DNA of 64,000 nt from Halichondria panicea (lineage: Eukaryota; Porifera; Demospongiae; Suberitida; Halichondriidae): assembly GCF_963675165.1 (NCBI RefSeq), contig NC_087389.1, positions 5,306,120 through 5,370,119 on the forward strand, in the 5' to 3' direction. Position 1 is the stretch's first letter. Each line of letters starts with the position of its first letter. The notes under the pieces were generated by a model, which was not told where the DNA came from, ran no database searches, and saw only the letters and a program-made list of their open reading frames with translations. Shown piece after piece: positions 10,003 to 23,000 of this stretch. A program made the translations under genes and the position numbers.

Positions 10003-12300
10003 GGAGAGAAAAGGTCAATGGTTTCCGGCAAAGGTTTGGACTTTGTCACAACATCTATATGTATATGAAAGGTCGATGTTACACACATTTTTTTTTTACG
10101 ATCACCCCTATTTTCACCTAAAATGATTTTTCATTCACTGGTATATCAGCACAATTTCTTTCAATCTTGCATTACATTAAGTATACAACAACTCACCAAT
10201 AGGTATTCTACTCTCTAGACTGGATGCACTGTACATGTAAATGCACGCATGCACTAAAGGCCTATGGGTATACAGCTTTGCAGCTCTTTTCTGACTCTGT
10301 TATAGCTATAAAAGTGTGTGCAAAGAAAAGATTCTGCATATCCACGAATCAAATCCAAGAGAACGTGGCTATATATAGTTTTCGTTGCATCGCAACCGTT
10401 GAGCAGTTACAGTTGGAATACACACATTCACACACACACATGCAGTCAGCTTTACTGTATCCCTAGTTCGGCTACGCCTCTATAGTGCAGTAAAGCACAT
10501 GCAGTGTTAACATAATTATATAACTATAGCTCATACAAATACAGTTGTGCAACACTAGGATACGTACCTCAGTAATAATATTATAGCACGAGTAACCAAG
10601 CAGCAGTTGAAGGCAAATTCTTGTAAAGATAGCAAGGGGATGCATTGGCACCCATCCATGATCAAGTGGTGAATATATTTAAGGCATCTGTTCAGCCAAA
10701 TTCTAGAGAATTTGAGACAATTAGGCTGTATACATGCGTCTTCCAAGTCACCGCACATGCACTGCAAGATTATGCAAATGGCTAATTGCACGAGGCATAT
10801 TTGAATCTTTTTGTTTCGAGCTTATTACATAGCTTTACTAGTTAAGCTCGAAACAAAAAGTTCAACATATAGGGCTCTATAGGGGATAGCAACAAAGTTG
10901 CAGACTCCCTATTTATAATGCTACATACTATAAGTCTCCCCTGTCTAAAACTATACTATATATGTTATAGTTATAACACGGGCACAGGGATGTATGGAAT
11001 ATATTGCACTGAAGCACGAGGGCGTAAGCCCCGAGGGCTGAGTGCAATATATTCCATGCATCCCGAGTGCACGTGTAATAACTAGTTTATATCCCGAGGG
11101 CATAGCAACATAACACTGTCTTAGTAACACAATATAAACTGCACAAAAAGATGACAAAGACAACTCTAGACACAGCTCCATCTCTTCTCTCTCTCTCTCC
11201 TAGACGCCAGTATATGCAGCGTATAAGATTGGCATGACAGACGAATGGCTTGACACAAAGTTGGAGTTCCAACGCTGAAACCACTGCAAAACAGCCCCAC
11301 CCCACTTCTGGTGCTGCAAAACAGCCCCACCCCTCTACTGCTGCAAAGAAACATGACAGTTTATTCTTGGGAGGTGGGGGAGATCTTATGCCTTGAGGCG
11401 TAGCCGCACGAGGGATACGCCTGTCAGTCTGCATGCGTGTGTGTGTACATGTGTATTAACTGCTCAACGCATCGAAACCTAACGCTTTAATTTGGCTTCT
11501 AGCCATGTTTAAAATCTTGGATTTTTGATTCACCTCTTTCTCAAGTTATGGCTATAGTTTTACTCACAGTGCACGTGAAGCTAGGCTGTTGCAGTGCAGT
11601 CTCTTTTGTAGCATCATCTGTTAATAGCCATGCACTAAAGTGCTAGCTGTTGGTTAATAGCTAACTATAGTGTGAGACATGCACTGTGGACTATGATCAC
11701 AGCAAATTAAAGTCAGCAATTGCAAGGAAGCCTGGAAAATATGGCTCCTGGTACTCTGCATGCATATGGGGCAAACTGTTAATAGTCAATGTTCCTGGTA
11801 CGTACAGGATCATTTCAGCTGTAAATACGTGCCTTGAATAAACACCGCACGTAGCTCGGCCTCTAGTACAGCCATATCCTTTGCTTCGTTCAAAAATTAC
11901 AGCTCGGATAGTGATGTTGAATCTATCGCAGTAGAATAATTTCATAGTTTTGATGCTCTTCAATACAAAATAATTCTACGAACATTTCCACCATACGAAA
12001 AATTAATAACCCGCTATACGGTACTTAGTATTCCTTCTGACCCGGGCCTAAAGTGCGCAGAGTCGCCTTAATTAATTGCTGCCAGAAAATAATTATAACA
12101 GTTCAGGAACCATTATTTGGTATCATTATTATTGTCCGATAAGCGTGTATATATAAATAAGGCAGTAGATATAATTATAACGGGTTCAATCAAACTAACT
12201 ACCAGAGCACATTGCTATACAACTGTAATCTCCACAAATAGAACTGAATGTGACAAACAACAGGCAATTGAAAATTACTATAAAGTTCTCGATTGGAAAG
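10003..12300. repeat. repeat-rich spacer between the NLR pseudogene and the ALDH1L2 3' end
   Basis: No gene supported. It contains the second copy of the 6.87-kb dispersed repeat (about 10340-10580), a perfect hairpin at 10811-10861 (CTTTTTGTTTCGAGCTT and its complement), the palindromic repeat at 10966-11360, and an inverted partial copy of the first repeat at about 11390-11560 (GCGTAGCCGCACGAGGGATA). Open frames here run through repeats and are not conserved proteins. Confidence 0.6.
10966..11360 (+). repeat. palindromic dispersed repeat, left copy
   Basis: Begins GTTATAGTTATAACACGGGC, contains a palindromic core (ATGGAATATATTGCACT and its complement around GAGGGC), then TAACTAGTTTATATCCCGAG and a run of AAACAGCCCCACCCC units. 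A closely similar copy lies at 53805-54200 in the same orientation. Confidence 0.75.
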
Positions 12301-15300
12301 TTAGTACTCTACAGTGACGACCTTTGTCCTCAGGTACTCCCTCAAAGCCTCCTCACCTGAGATTACAGATTGAGGTAAAGACAAATTAATTTTTATTGAT
12401 ATAATTATAGTCAAACAGACAGTCATGGTGGTCTCTTAGTATAGTTATTGGAAGAATGGTTCACGATACCGTATAGTGCTTTATTTTTGAGGAACTAAAA
12501 TTTCGTAGTTAGAAGAGAGGTTCAAATGAACACACCCCTACAGTTGAGAGGTTTAGTAGACACATTTTCGAGGAACTAAAGTTTAAGGTCAATCAACGAA
12601 AAGTGTAAAATTTTAGTACCTCGAAAAAAGCGCTATAATTTGTTATTAACTCAATGGCTTCATGTATTAACTTATGTATTAACTTAGTTACGAGTGGCAA
12701 CTATACATACATTGTAAAGAGGTGGCCTGCTGAAACATACACATGTTATATGAATGGAGTCCAGGCTATAATAGCTTTGTGGATACTCAAGTTATCACGT
12801 AATAAAAGCAACCAGATGAAAAGGGAAAACTTAACTGTGAAACCACAGTGTGTGGCTGCTGTTTAAGTGCACTGCAAATCAACTGTACACATTATAATGT
12901 AGAGCTCTACTAAAACACAATACACGTGTAGACACTATATTCTTACCGAGGTCCTTTCCAAAGCCAGACTGTTTGAATCCTCCGAATGGAGCAGCCACGT
13001 CCGTCTTATTGTAGGTGTTCACAAAGACAGTACCAGCATCCAAATGCTCACTCACATACAGTGCCTGTGTGGAATTAACAAACACATGACATCACAGTCT
13101 ATCCACACAACATTGTGGTGCGGTGTATGCAGCTTGTGGGAGCATGAATACCACACTATGACAACAATACACACAATACTTGTAGCTACATGTACGTAGG
13201 ATAGAAGCAGCTTGTATAAGTCATGTAATACATGTATTTTTAATAACGCTACCTTGTGCTACAATAGTAAAGTCTGAGTTCTGAGTGTACATGTACATAC
13301 ACCTGTATGCATGTGGTTGACAAGTATGCCAGGGACTTTTACGCAAACTTTTAACTGGTTGAAGCTTATCAGCTCTAATAAAAGATATAGATAGAAGCGT
13401 TCTTTTAACAAGGAATCCAATATGGTACACTGTATACAAATTTCAGTCAAGTATGACAAAGTTAATTACAAATTTACGAGGGCCAAACTCAATACAAAAT
13501 TTAACACTACAACCCACTTTGTTGATGTCCTTGGTGAAGACTCCTGAGGCCAGTCCATACTCTGAGGCATTGGCTCGACGCAGGACACCATCAGTGTCTC
13601 TGTAAGCAGGGAGGGTGGGAGAGAGGGTGAAACACACAGCTAGTATACTGAGTGGAAAATAATGATTTACAACTACACTGTGTACTTCTTTACAGTGAAG
13701 TACCACATTACCTCACACTAGTTACGAGTTAACATGGCTTAATTCAGGCTTGTCTAATTTCTAGGGGGTACATACACATACAACTAGTATCAGATTTACC
13801 CGTTTTCAAAGATTGAGATGATCATGACGGGTCCAAAGGATTCCTCGCTGGCAATGGTCATGTGATCCTCGACATTAGTGAAAATGGTAGGCTCCATGAA
13901 AAACCCTTCAGAGAATAAAAATCGTGAGTTTTACTAGCTGACATTATAGGAAAGTGGCCAGACTGGTTTGGTGTTAGTGTACAAAAACGTACAATGTCCA
14001 TGTAAGCAAGCTCTTAGGCCACGTAATACGTAGGTTATTAAAATTGGGTGTTGAATTATACACCACTTGGGCACATCACTGTTAACAGACTTCATTGAGA
14101 TATTACATGTACATGCAGAGGCTATGAAGCTGGGACACACAAGTCACATGACCTACCAGTCCTGTCGACCCTCTTTCCTCCGTACACGAGAGTGGCTCCC
14201 TCGTCCACACCAATCTGACAGTACTCCAACAACTTGTCGAGATGGGCCCTATAAAATAAGAGTGCATTTCTCAGGGAAATTTGCCTCCTTACATGTATAA
14301 AAGTAAGCTACAAGCCAACGAGGTGGCTATTTTTGTCTAATAGAGGTGGTTAGTACCAACTACCACCGACCAGTGTGGGCACATCCCTGATTTCTATGAG
14401 GCTAGGTAATTGCTACTGCCTGCTGCATGAGCAGACATAATTATACGTACATGCATGTACAATGTGCAAGAAATCCTAACTCGTTATGATTGAAGAATTG
14501 CTATATACAGTCCCTCGGAGCTTTTATGATCTCATGCAGTCTCTATAATTATTAACCCACCCACACACCCTCACACATGCCCACTCACTTGTGGTTCTGT
14601 GGACCGTGAGACACCGATCGGTCGAGAGGATCCCCCACCTTCATCTTGGCCACCTCCTCCACCATCCGCTCTAGAAACTCCTGATGGGCGTAGCGTTCGA
14701 CAAACAGACGACCTGGAGAGGAGGAGGGGTGCGGTAATAATAATGGTGAAAGAAAGGGAGAGAATATGGTGGGGGGAATAGTGAGAAGAAAAGGAGAACT
14801 TTAAGGCACAGTTGAAGGGCTAGCCTACATGTATGATAGTATCAGCTGCAGGCATAGTACCCTGAAATACGTTATACATGTATGTACATAATTATTGCAG
14901 GCTATAATTATCTAGATACCCTGGTGCATAATTTGTACAGACTACGATACCCAGGCACGTCATGTATACGTACCTGCTGCAATACAGTTCTCTCCTTTGT
15001 TGAAGAACACTGATTGGGCACCCTGCACACAAGAGAGGGGAGAGTGCGTATAGTATCAACTGGTAGACTCACAGAACTAAAAGTGGCTTGTACAATCATA
15101 CCAGTGTACTATTGAGGGCGGCCACTAACCAGTCTGACAGCCTTGTCCATGTCACAGTCCCCGTAGATAATGAGAGGGGATTTCCCTCCGAGCTCTAGGG
15201 ACACCTTCTTGACGTTGCTCATAGCCGCACTCTTCATGATGGTCTGGCCCACACCCGTTGACCCCGTGAACCCTATCTTGGAAACGTCCATGTGGTCAGT

Positions 15301-18300
15301 CAGGGCCTGTCCCACTATACGACCTGTAGTGGTAGTGAGGGGGGAGGTTATATAGCGATAGTATACTTCTAAAACATGTAGTACCTTTTCCAGGCAGGAT
15401 GTTGATGACACCTGGAGGGATGCCTGCCCTTACCACAAGCTCGGCAAACTTGAGTGCCGTCAGTGGAGTTACCTGTGTGGAGTGTGTGGTGGGTGGGAAA
15501 AGTGATGGTGTGTGCGTGTGTGTGTGTGGGGGTGGGAGGTGTGTGTACAAGCATCAATAGCCTACAACGTACTTGTGAGCTAGCTAGGGAAAATCACTAA
15601 TAGCCTAATGCTCTTTCTTCCAGATTATAAGCAAACATTGATCTAATATTAGAAAGGCCTTTCAAAATGCATCTTTTACATGTAGCTGTGAAGATATACA
15701 ATCCTGTCACTCAAGTCATGAGCACCCCAACATTTCACAAAGCACTGACCTCAGCTGGTTTCAGGACCATGGTGTTTCCGGCAGCTAGACAGGCGGCCAT
15801 TTTCCATGCCAGCATCATAAGAGGGTAATTCCAGGGGACCACCAGACCGCACACTCTGTGGGGGGTACAACTTATAGACACTCAAACTTCTACAGCTACC
15901 ATTGTCTCCCTCCGTATAATGGCTCGGGACTCTTTCAATCGCCATAACGTGAGTCCCGTGGGTTTAATTTCAACGGTTTTGCGATATTCTGAACGCTTAT
16001 AGAGAGATCTTCCAAATGGTGCCATCAATGTTTTGAGATGACCAATTTTGGCCAAATATTACGGATTGCCTACGGTCCAAGGCCGAAAACTGAGAAATTA
16101 TGGCCTCAACCAATTGAAACACACACCACTTGAAAGGTCCCTTTCTCAGCTTTCGTAAAATCATCTAATTGTTGAAATGAAACCAAGGTTATGGCTGTTG
16201 AAAGATGCTCAACTATACTCCCCTCCTCCTCTACGTATAATCGGAGAGAGAGTGAAAGAGAAGGGTACTATACCCAACATTATCTAGACACGGTCTTTTG
16301 CTACATGTAGCTTTGCTAGAGCTAGGATGATTAATTATCACCTAGTCTTACCACAAATCTATCCTGTATGCAATTAGTACATAACGTGGTTTATAGATAT
16401 GGTCCACAATTTCAAACCAGCATACCAAGTTACATGGAGTTGCCTGTCAATGCACATTCAGCCAGGAATACATCGCTAATAGGCACCACAATATAGGGGG
16501 GTGTGGCGATCTGAAGTGGGTGTGATCTCAACTTTTTCGCGCTAACGCGCGTGGTTCCTTTCAAACTTCCCCCTAAACTTAAAATCCTGGATGAAACCCT
16601 GCTTGGCTATACTTCTAATCAGAGTCAATACAAACACTGCACAACAACAGAAGCCATATGAGTACATTATTGGGGTAATTCCCTCACCCGAGTGGCTCCT
16701 TCCTGGTGAAGCAGAGGTTGGAGTTGGGTCGAGCATTGTTGATGGGAATGGTGGAGCCGTGGATCTTATCACACCACCCCCCAAAGTAACGGAATGTGTC
16801 GATGGAGAAACCAACGTGAGTCTTGAGTGCCAGCGTGTACACCGCCCCCGAGTCTATGCTCTCTAGAGTGGCCAGCTCCTCCTTGTGGGCGTCCATCAGG
16901 TCCGCTAGTCTGTGTGAGGTGTGTATGTGTGAGTGGTGTGCAGTGTGGGTGCGATGTGTGTAGAGCTGGCTACGAGAATGTTACTACATGTATAATCATA
17001 AACAAGACAGAGATACTGCACGTACAATGTTCTACAAACGAGGCAATCATTAGATGGTTGCCAAAACACTGCAACAAATTGTTACAAACATTGTTGATCT
17101 ACAAACAAATTTACAATTAGTTACTGTATCATTAATGACCTCACCTGGTGATGAGCCTGCCCCTGTCCCGTGCATTCATTGTCCCCCAGGGTCCGTTCTC
17201 AAAGGCCTCCTGCAAAGAAACACAGCAGCTTAGCACTAGGGTACATACGTGTACAGTGATTATTTCTTCAATAGCCAGAATACAAGTTACAGTTTACCAA
17301 ATTAATGGAGTAATAGTTTACTGGTGTACAGTGAAGCATGTTTATAGTGGTCACCCTGGGGCAGACCAACTGAGGCTGTAATAGAGGTGGCCTGCTAACA
17401 CAGGTCCAAACACATGCTATGGAGACTTTGGGGTCCATTAACCTGGCTGTATTATAGAGGGTGACCTACGTACATGTAGCTGCTTAGAGTGACCACAATA
17501 AGTTTCACTGTATACCATTACTCACTTTAGCAGCGGCCACAGCTCTCTCCACCTCATCCACACCCGCGGCGGCAATGATTGCTATGGGTTCCTCCGTTGT
17601 CGGGTTGATTGTTGTGAAGGTATTGCCTTCAACTGTGTCAGAAAATTCGTTATTGATGAAGCACTGATAAGGGAACTTGATCTCCATGTTGTTAGATTTG
17701 ACGATTGCCTGTGCGTGTGCGTGTGTGTGTGTAGATTTTGTTCTTTTCAAGACACGTGCCAAAAGTGATCTCTGTCTCTATGCATTTCTCAAAATTAGCC
17801 TCCCCCTAGAGAAACTTTTTTCTCTGAAAAGTAGCTATCGGAAGTTACATGTATCTTTGATGGTTGAGACAACTTGGCAGTTACATGTACAAAACCAAAG
17901 GACGCACATGTATTCAATAGCTCTTTGAAAGGACTATCAAACAGTGAGTTTAAATTAGCGATTGCTTTTTCGGCCCAAATCTTTTGTTCGTGAACAAAGC
18001 GTAGGGTATGGCCTTGAGACCATTAAAATACAGCCCTGCTCACACACCCTCACACCACTCACCTCACAGCATCGTACTAGAGCACTCACATCACACCACA
18101 CACACCCCACCACCCACACTACTCACAGCATCGTACTCTAGCTCCACCTCCTCTCCCCATCACACCCACACCACCCACACCACTCACGGCATCGTACTCT
18201 AGCTCCACCTCCTCTCCCCCTCGGCTCTTGAGCACCACTGTATTGATGAAGCTCTCGAAGGTGGTGTTCATGTACACATCATCATTCTCCAGGGACACAC

Positions 18301-19707
18301 CTGCCCTCTCACGCACCTCCTCCACTAGCCTGCAACAATGGGACACTTATAACATGATTATGCACACTGAACAGACAAATGGTCGGTGGTGATGGTGGGT
18401 ATACTATTCACCATCAGAGGAGGTCCGACGAATCACTACAAGTTCAGTGCATTGTGGCGTAGACGTTATCACGTGACCGCAATGACATCAATACACTGAA
18501 CTTGTAGTGATCGTGCACGCATGTCGGACCTTCTCTGTTTACCACTAGACAAAATAGGTCTACAAAAATAGGTATAGTTACGAGGCAAAGTTGTGTGTGA
18601 TTATAAGGATTGAAAATAGCCACCACTTCTAAAATGCTGGGCACATCACTGTAACTAGGAGGTATGTATCTAGCCGCCCCCTCACCTGGTAACATCCATA
18701 GACCCCGCTCCACTTTTGAAGAAGTCAGTATGGTCTTCAATCACCATACCAGAGAGAATGCTGCTCCACACGACCTGTATGCTCTCCCTCATGGCCTCCT
18801 CTTCTGTAGAGAGCTCCAACTTCTCTAGTCTCATCTCAGTGCCCCACTTGGAGGCCGGGAACACTGGCCCATCGTCCATCTGCAGCTGTGTAACCAGCAC
18901 CTACAGTAACGGGTGGAGGGGGGGTGATGAATACAATTGAAGTTTAGAAATACTCGAACAAATGTTGTTCTTATTGTTCTAATTACCTGTAGAGTAATAT
19001 CAGAAAAAAGAAAGTGTTTACAAGTACATGTGTTTAAAATTAAATCCATTATTAAAAGGCGTGAGTAGATATCTGCCAAAATGGTGGGAGCTACATTTGT
19101 ACATGCTTGTACCTACAAATTAAATGGTGTACTAATTAACCTGATGTGCATGTACATTACAGATTTGGTACATTGGACAGTATTTACAGGTACAGTACAG
19201 ATAGCCTTAATTTGCAAATGCTGAATTTCTCTCAATCACAGAACAAGGTTCTAAGCACACTAGCTATTAGAACGATCATAATGAGAGCTACTGAATCCAA
19301 AATAGGACAATCTGAATTACCTAAACAGGAGATCGAATTGGACTCAAGTTTTGTTTATTGCAATTTATTACCTTCTTTCCGTCGCTGCCATAGAGATACA
19401 TGCCTTTGTTGTTGACGACAGCTGGTCTAGTGAGTCCCTCCACCGTCACCTCACGTCCCACCACTGGGAGGCGATCATCAACAAACTGACAACCAAAGAA
19501 AGACACCACCTGTGTGTGTGTGTGTGTGGTGTGTGAGGGTGGTGGGTGTGTGGTGTAGAGTGTGTGAGGGTGGTGGGTGGTGTGTGAGGGGAGCAGTAGG
19601 CACACAGGCTAACTGGGTTGGATGGGCCCGCTGAAACATAGCATAGAATTGACTCAAACAGAATGCACACGAAGGAATTTCAATAGTCTCTCCCGGTAAT
19701 CAGGGGA

Positions 19708-19749
<42 letters not shown>

Positions 19750-20027
19750 TGTGTGTGTGCGTGTGTGTGCGTGTGTGTGTGTGGGGGGGGGGGCTACGTC
19801 AAGGGAATTGAATGGATTTGATTTGAGAATGCTATAGCTACAATTAATGCATCTGTGTGTTGCTCAAGCAAACGCTATACAGGTACATAAACGCTGAAAC
19901 TATCTCTACACATAAGTCAATACACACACTTACGTACCTTCCCATCTATCTTGGACCATGCTCCCGGCAGCTTGTCACTACCTCTAATGAAGTTATGGAG
20001 GGCCAGAGCAGGTTGGGCCCATTTGAT
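12301..20027 (-). CDS. ALDH1L2: ALDH1L2 exons 6-22: linker, carrier-protein and aldehyde dehydrogenase domains
   Basis: Exons 6-7 (19938-20027, 19372-19509) encode the C-terminal part of the hydrolase domain ([14 protein letters not shown]). Exon 8 encodes the carrier domain with [12 protein letters not shown], where the Ser takes the 4'-phosphopantetheine arm. From exon 10 ([11 protein letters not shown]) the aldehyde dehydrogenase runs to the stop at 12301. Recognisable pieces are [22 protein letters not shown] (cofactor fold), [12 protein letters not shown] with the general-base Glu, [12 protein letters not shown] with the catalytic Cys, [10 protein letters not shown], and [12 protein letters not shown] followed by the last 18-residue exon ending VVTVEY. 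The final exon is only 56 nt; its phase (G|GT) joins correctly to exon 21. No frame damage was found. Confidence 0.93.
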
Positions 20028-23000
20028 CTGCACACAAGGATATAGAGATAAATAGTTAGCTGGCATTTATTAGAGCACGTGTACACACATGTACCCACTA
20101 TAACAAGAGGTTTCTATTGTCAAAACAAAGAAATACAAGACAGAGCATTTCGAAAACAGATCAATTATAGTTCCTATTATTAGCTCGAGTACACATGTAA
20201 TATGTATCCTCTTATAAGGCAGCAGCTGTATTGTAATGCCATACTAATCAGAATAGGCCACAAGGAATGATTGTAATATGATCAATGGCAATGATGTGAT
20301 AGTGGCGTATATAGACTCCAGGGAATAATAGTGTCAAAAGAGAATACATACGGTACAGTCAGCACAACAAGACACAGCTACGGAGTGTGTGTGCATGTAT
20401 TAGAGGAAGTACTATATAGCTCAAGTCAGTAGAGAGTTGATATCGCTACTTATATACCTATAGCTATCTATTTGTTTTGCAAGTACATCGTGAGTACATC
20501 ATTCCAATAGATCACTCTTGCTTAGCGACAGCGACATTCCAACCAATTATAGAGGAATTTTGAACAACAAATTGCCACTTAACAACCACAACTTCTATAA
20601 CAATGCCTGCAGCTGAACAATAGTTTAGAAGAACAGAACGTTGTACAAACAAAATTACTGCTGCAGTATTGAACATTAGAAATATGGCTGATAGTCAATT
20701 GCCAGTAGTAGCTGAGGAGTTGAGTTGTAGTGTGTGTCTGAGTGGTTTCAGAGAGCCTAAAGTGTTGCCGTGTTGTCACAGCTTCTGTCTCCATTGTCTG
20801 GAGGGAGCTCACGAGAAGACTAAAGACCACCTCACCTGTCCTCAGTGCAGGGCACAGCATCGGGTAAGGAGATAAAGTACTAGCATAGGCTAACTTAATT
20901 ATGAGCAATTGGACATAATTATAGCTAAACAATACAATTCAATACATTTCCAGAACTATGACAAAACACCTCACAAACAATAGTGTTCAATTACCCTTCC
21001 TCGCGTCCCCACCATATAGATTCCTGCTAGTGGCGTGTGTGGCTTCCTCACGGACTACACTCTCCTCAGCCCAAGGTTATGTGACAGGGACCACCCCCAG
21101 CAGCCCTGTGAGCAGTGTGAGGAGGGGGGCAGGGGAGTGGCCTACTGTGTCACATGCTCAGACTACCTCTGTACAGACTGTCTACAAGGACACAAGAAAT
21201 ACAAGCCGTTGAGACAACACGAGATAGTCGATCTACACGAGGAAGGAGGGGAGCCATTATCCAACAGAGGTGGATCGCGAGCTGTGTACACTTGTAGTAT
21301 TCATGTGAATGAGCCCCTGAGGCTATACTGTCAGACTTGCCAGGCACTAGTTTGTCTGCATTGCTTCGTACTGCTACACAATGGCCACGATATTGGAAAT
21401 ATCGACACTAAGAGAAGAAAAGGACTAGAAAAAACTATTAAAGAACTAGTCCGAGACACAAGACTTAGATTGAAAGAATTTGAAGGCAATTTGCAGTACA
21501 TAAAAGCCGTTGAAAAGGAAAAGACTAATGAAGCGGCACCAATTAAAGAAGAAATCAACAAAAAATTCGATTTCATTATTGCACAACTTGAAACAAGACG
21601 TCGGCAGCTGCTCAAAGATGCTGACGATGCACAGAGTAAAGATGTCAAAGAGTTGTGGGGACAGAGGGAATATCACGAGACAGCCATTACTCAAATGAGA
21701 GGTGCTCTGAGCTTTGCCAAGAGGTCGCTAGGGTGTGAGGAACATATACAGCTGTTTGCCGTTAGCCCGCAGGTTACAGCTCGGCTAAAACAGCTGAGTC
21801 AGCTGAAATGGGACTGCCAATCGACTGAAAGACTGGAAATGACAAGTTTACATTTCGGAAGCAGCAAAGTTGAAGATTTTCGCGCCCCAGTGATTGATTT
21901 CAAAGCCCTAGGGGCAGTACATCGAACCATTGCACCACCGGAACTGGATATAATGTCTAAAAACATCCCCAGCTCTGTACGAGTTGGTAGCTTGGTGGAG
22001 CTCCACATTAAAGCCACACTAAGATTGTATGGGAGAGAGCTACTAAAGAGAGCTCACGGTTACATACATGTGACAGCAGCAGCTACTGTACAGAGAAAGG
22101 AACAATCGGACAAGGCTAATGCTCAAGTATATCAAGACGGTGATGATCTATGGACTATACAGTTCACTCCACTACACAAGGGAACCTATTCTATTTGCAT
22201 TGAGGCCCGTGCTGCATACGGGCTGCAGGCCGTTAGCAACAAGTATAGATGTGACATGCTTGCACTATGATTATAATGATTACTAACAAATTAATAATAA
22301 CTCACAGCACAGGTTTTGTAAAATATAATAATGTTGCTATTCCTGCCATTGAGGATTCACTTGCATAAACTGTACGTGTACATAAAGGTCAATTCTTAAA
22401 TAAATGTCAATTCAGGATATAGGTATTAAATCAAAACGTAGAGGAGTTGTAATTAGTGATTGGCGTCCAAACTGCATACATGTACTTCCTGTTAGGGTCA
22501 AAGAAATGTTGCAGGTTCCAATTGGAGGATAAAAACTAATCGTCCATTCATTTTGACTTTTAGTAACTGTTTTAGTAACTGTTCGCCTGTCAGCTTCCTT
22601 TTTGAAGGACTTTTGGTGCTTTGAATAGTATCCACATTCAGTATATTCTTCTCTAGAGCCTGAACACATCGCTGATACATTGAGCTTCACATCATTGTCC
22701 TCTTCAAGCTGGAAATTTTTAAGAGTATTGGGAAAAGTTGCTGTCACTTTAAATGTCAACTCTTCCCCTGGTTTAAAGGTGGTCGGCATATCAATAGGTT
22801 CAATGTCAATAGTTGGGATAGAACGAGTAGAAATCTTCCCGACACGGTTACTAACATTGAAATATGTTGCAGGCTTCCATTCCACAGCAATTATTTCGAT
22901 TTTCTCAGTCTCATGAATGTCCCATTTTAGCTGACTCAGCTCTTTCAGTCTGGAGGTGACTTGTGCACAGAGGGCCAATAGTTCCGTGTCTTCCTTGCAG

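Noticed and set aside
19706-19792. CRISPR-like or other structured repeat
   Set aside because: It is a simple GT microsatellite. No CRISPR array, rRNA or convincing tRNA was seen in the window.
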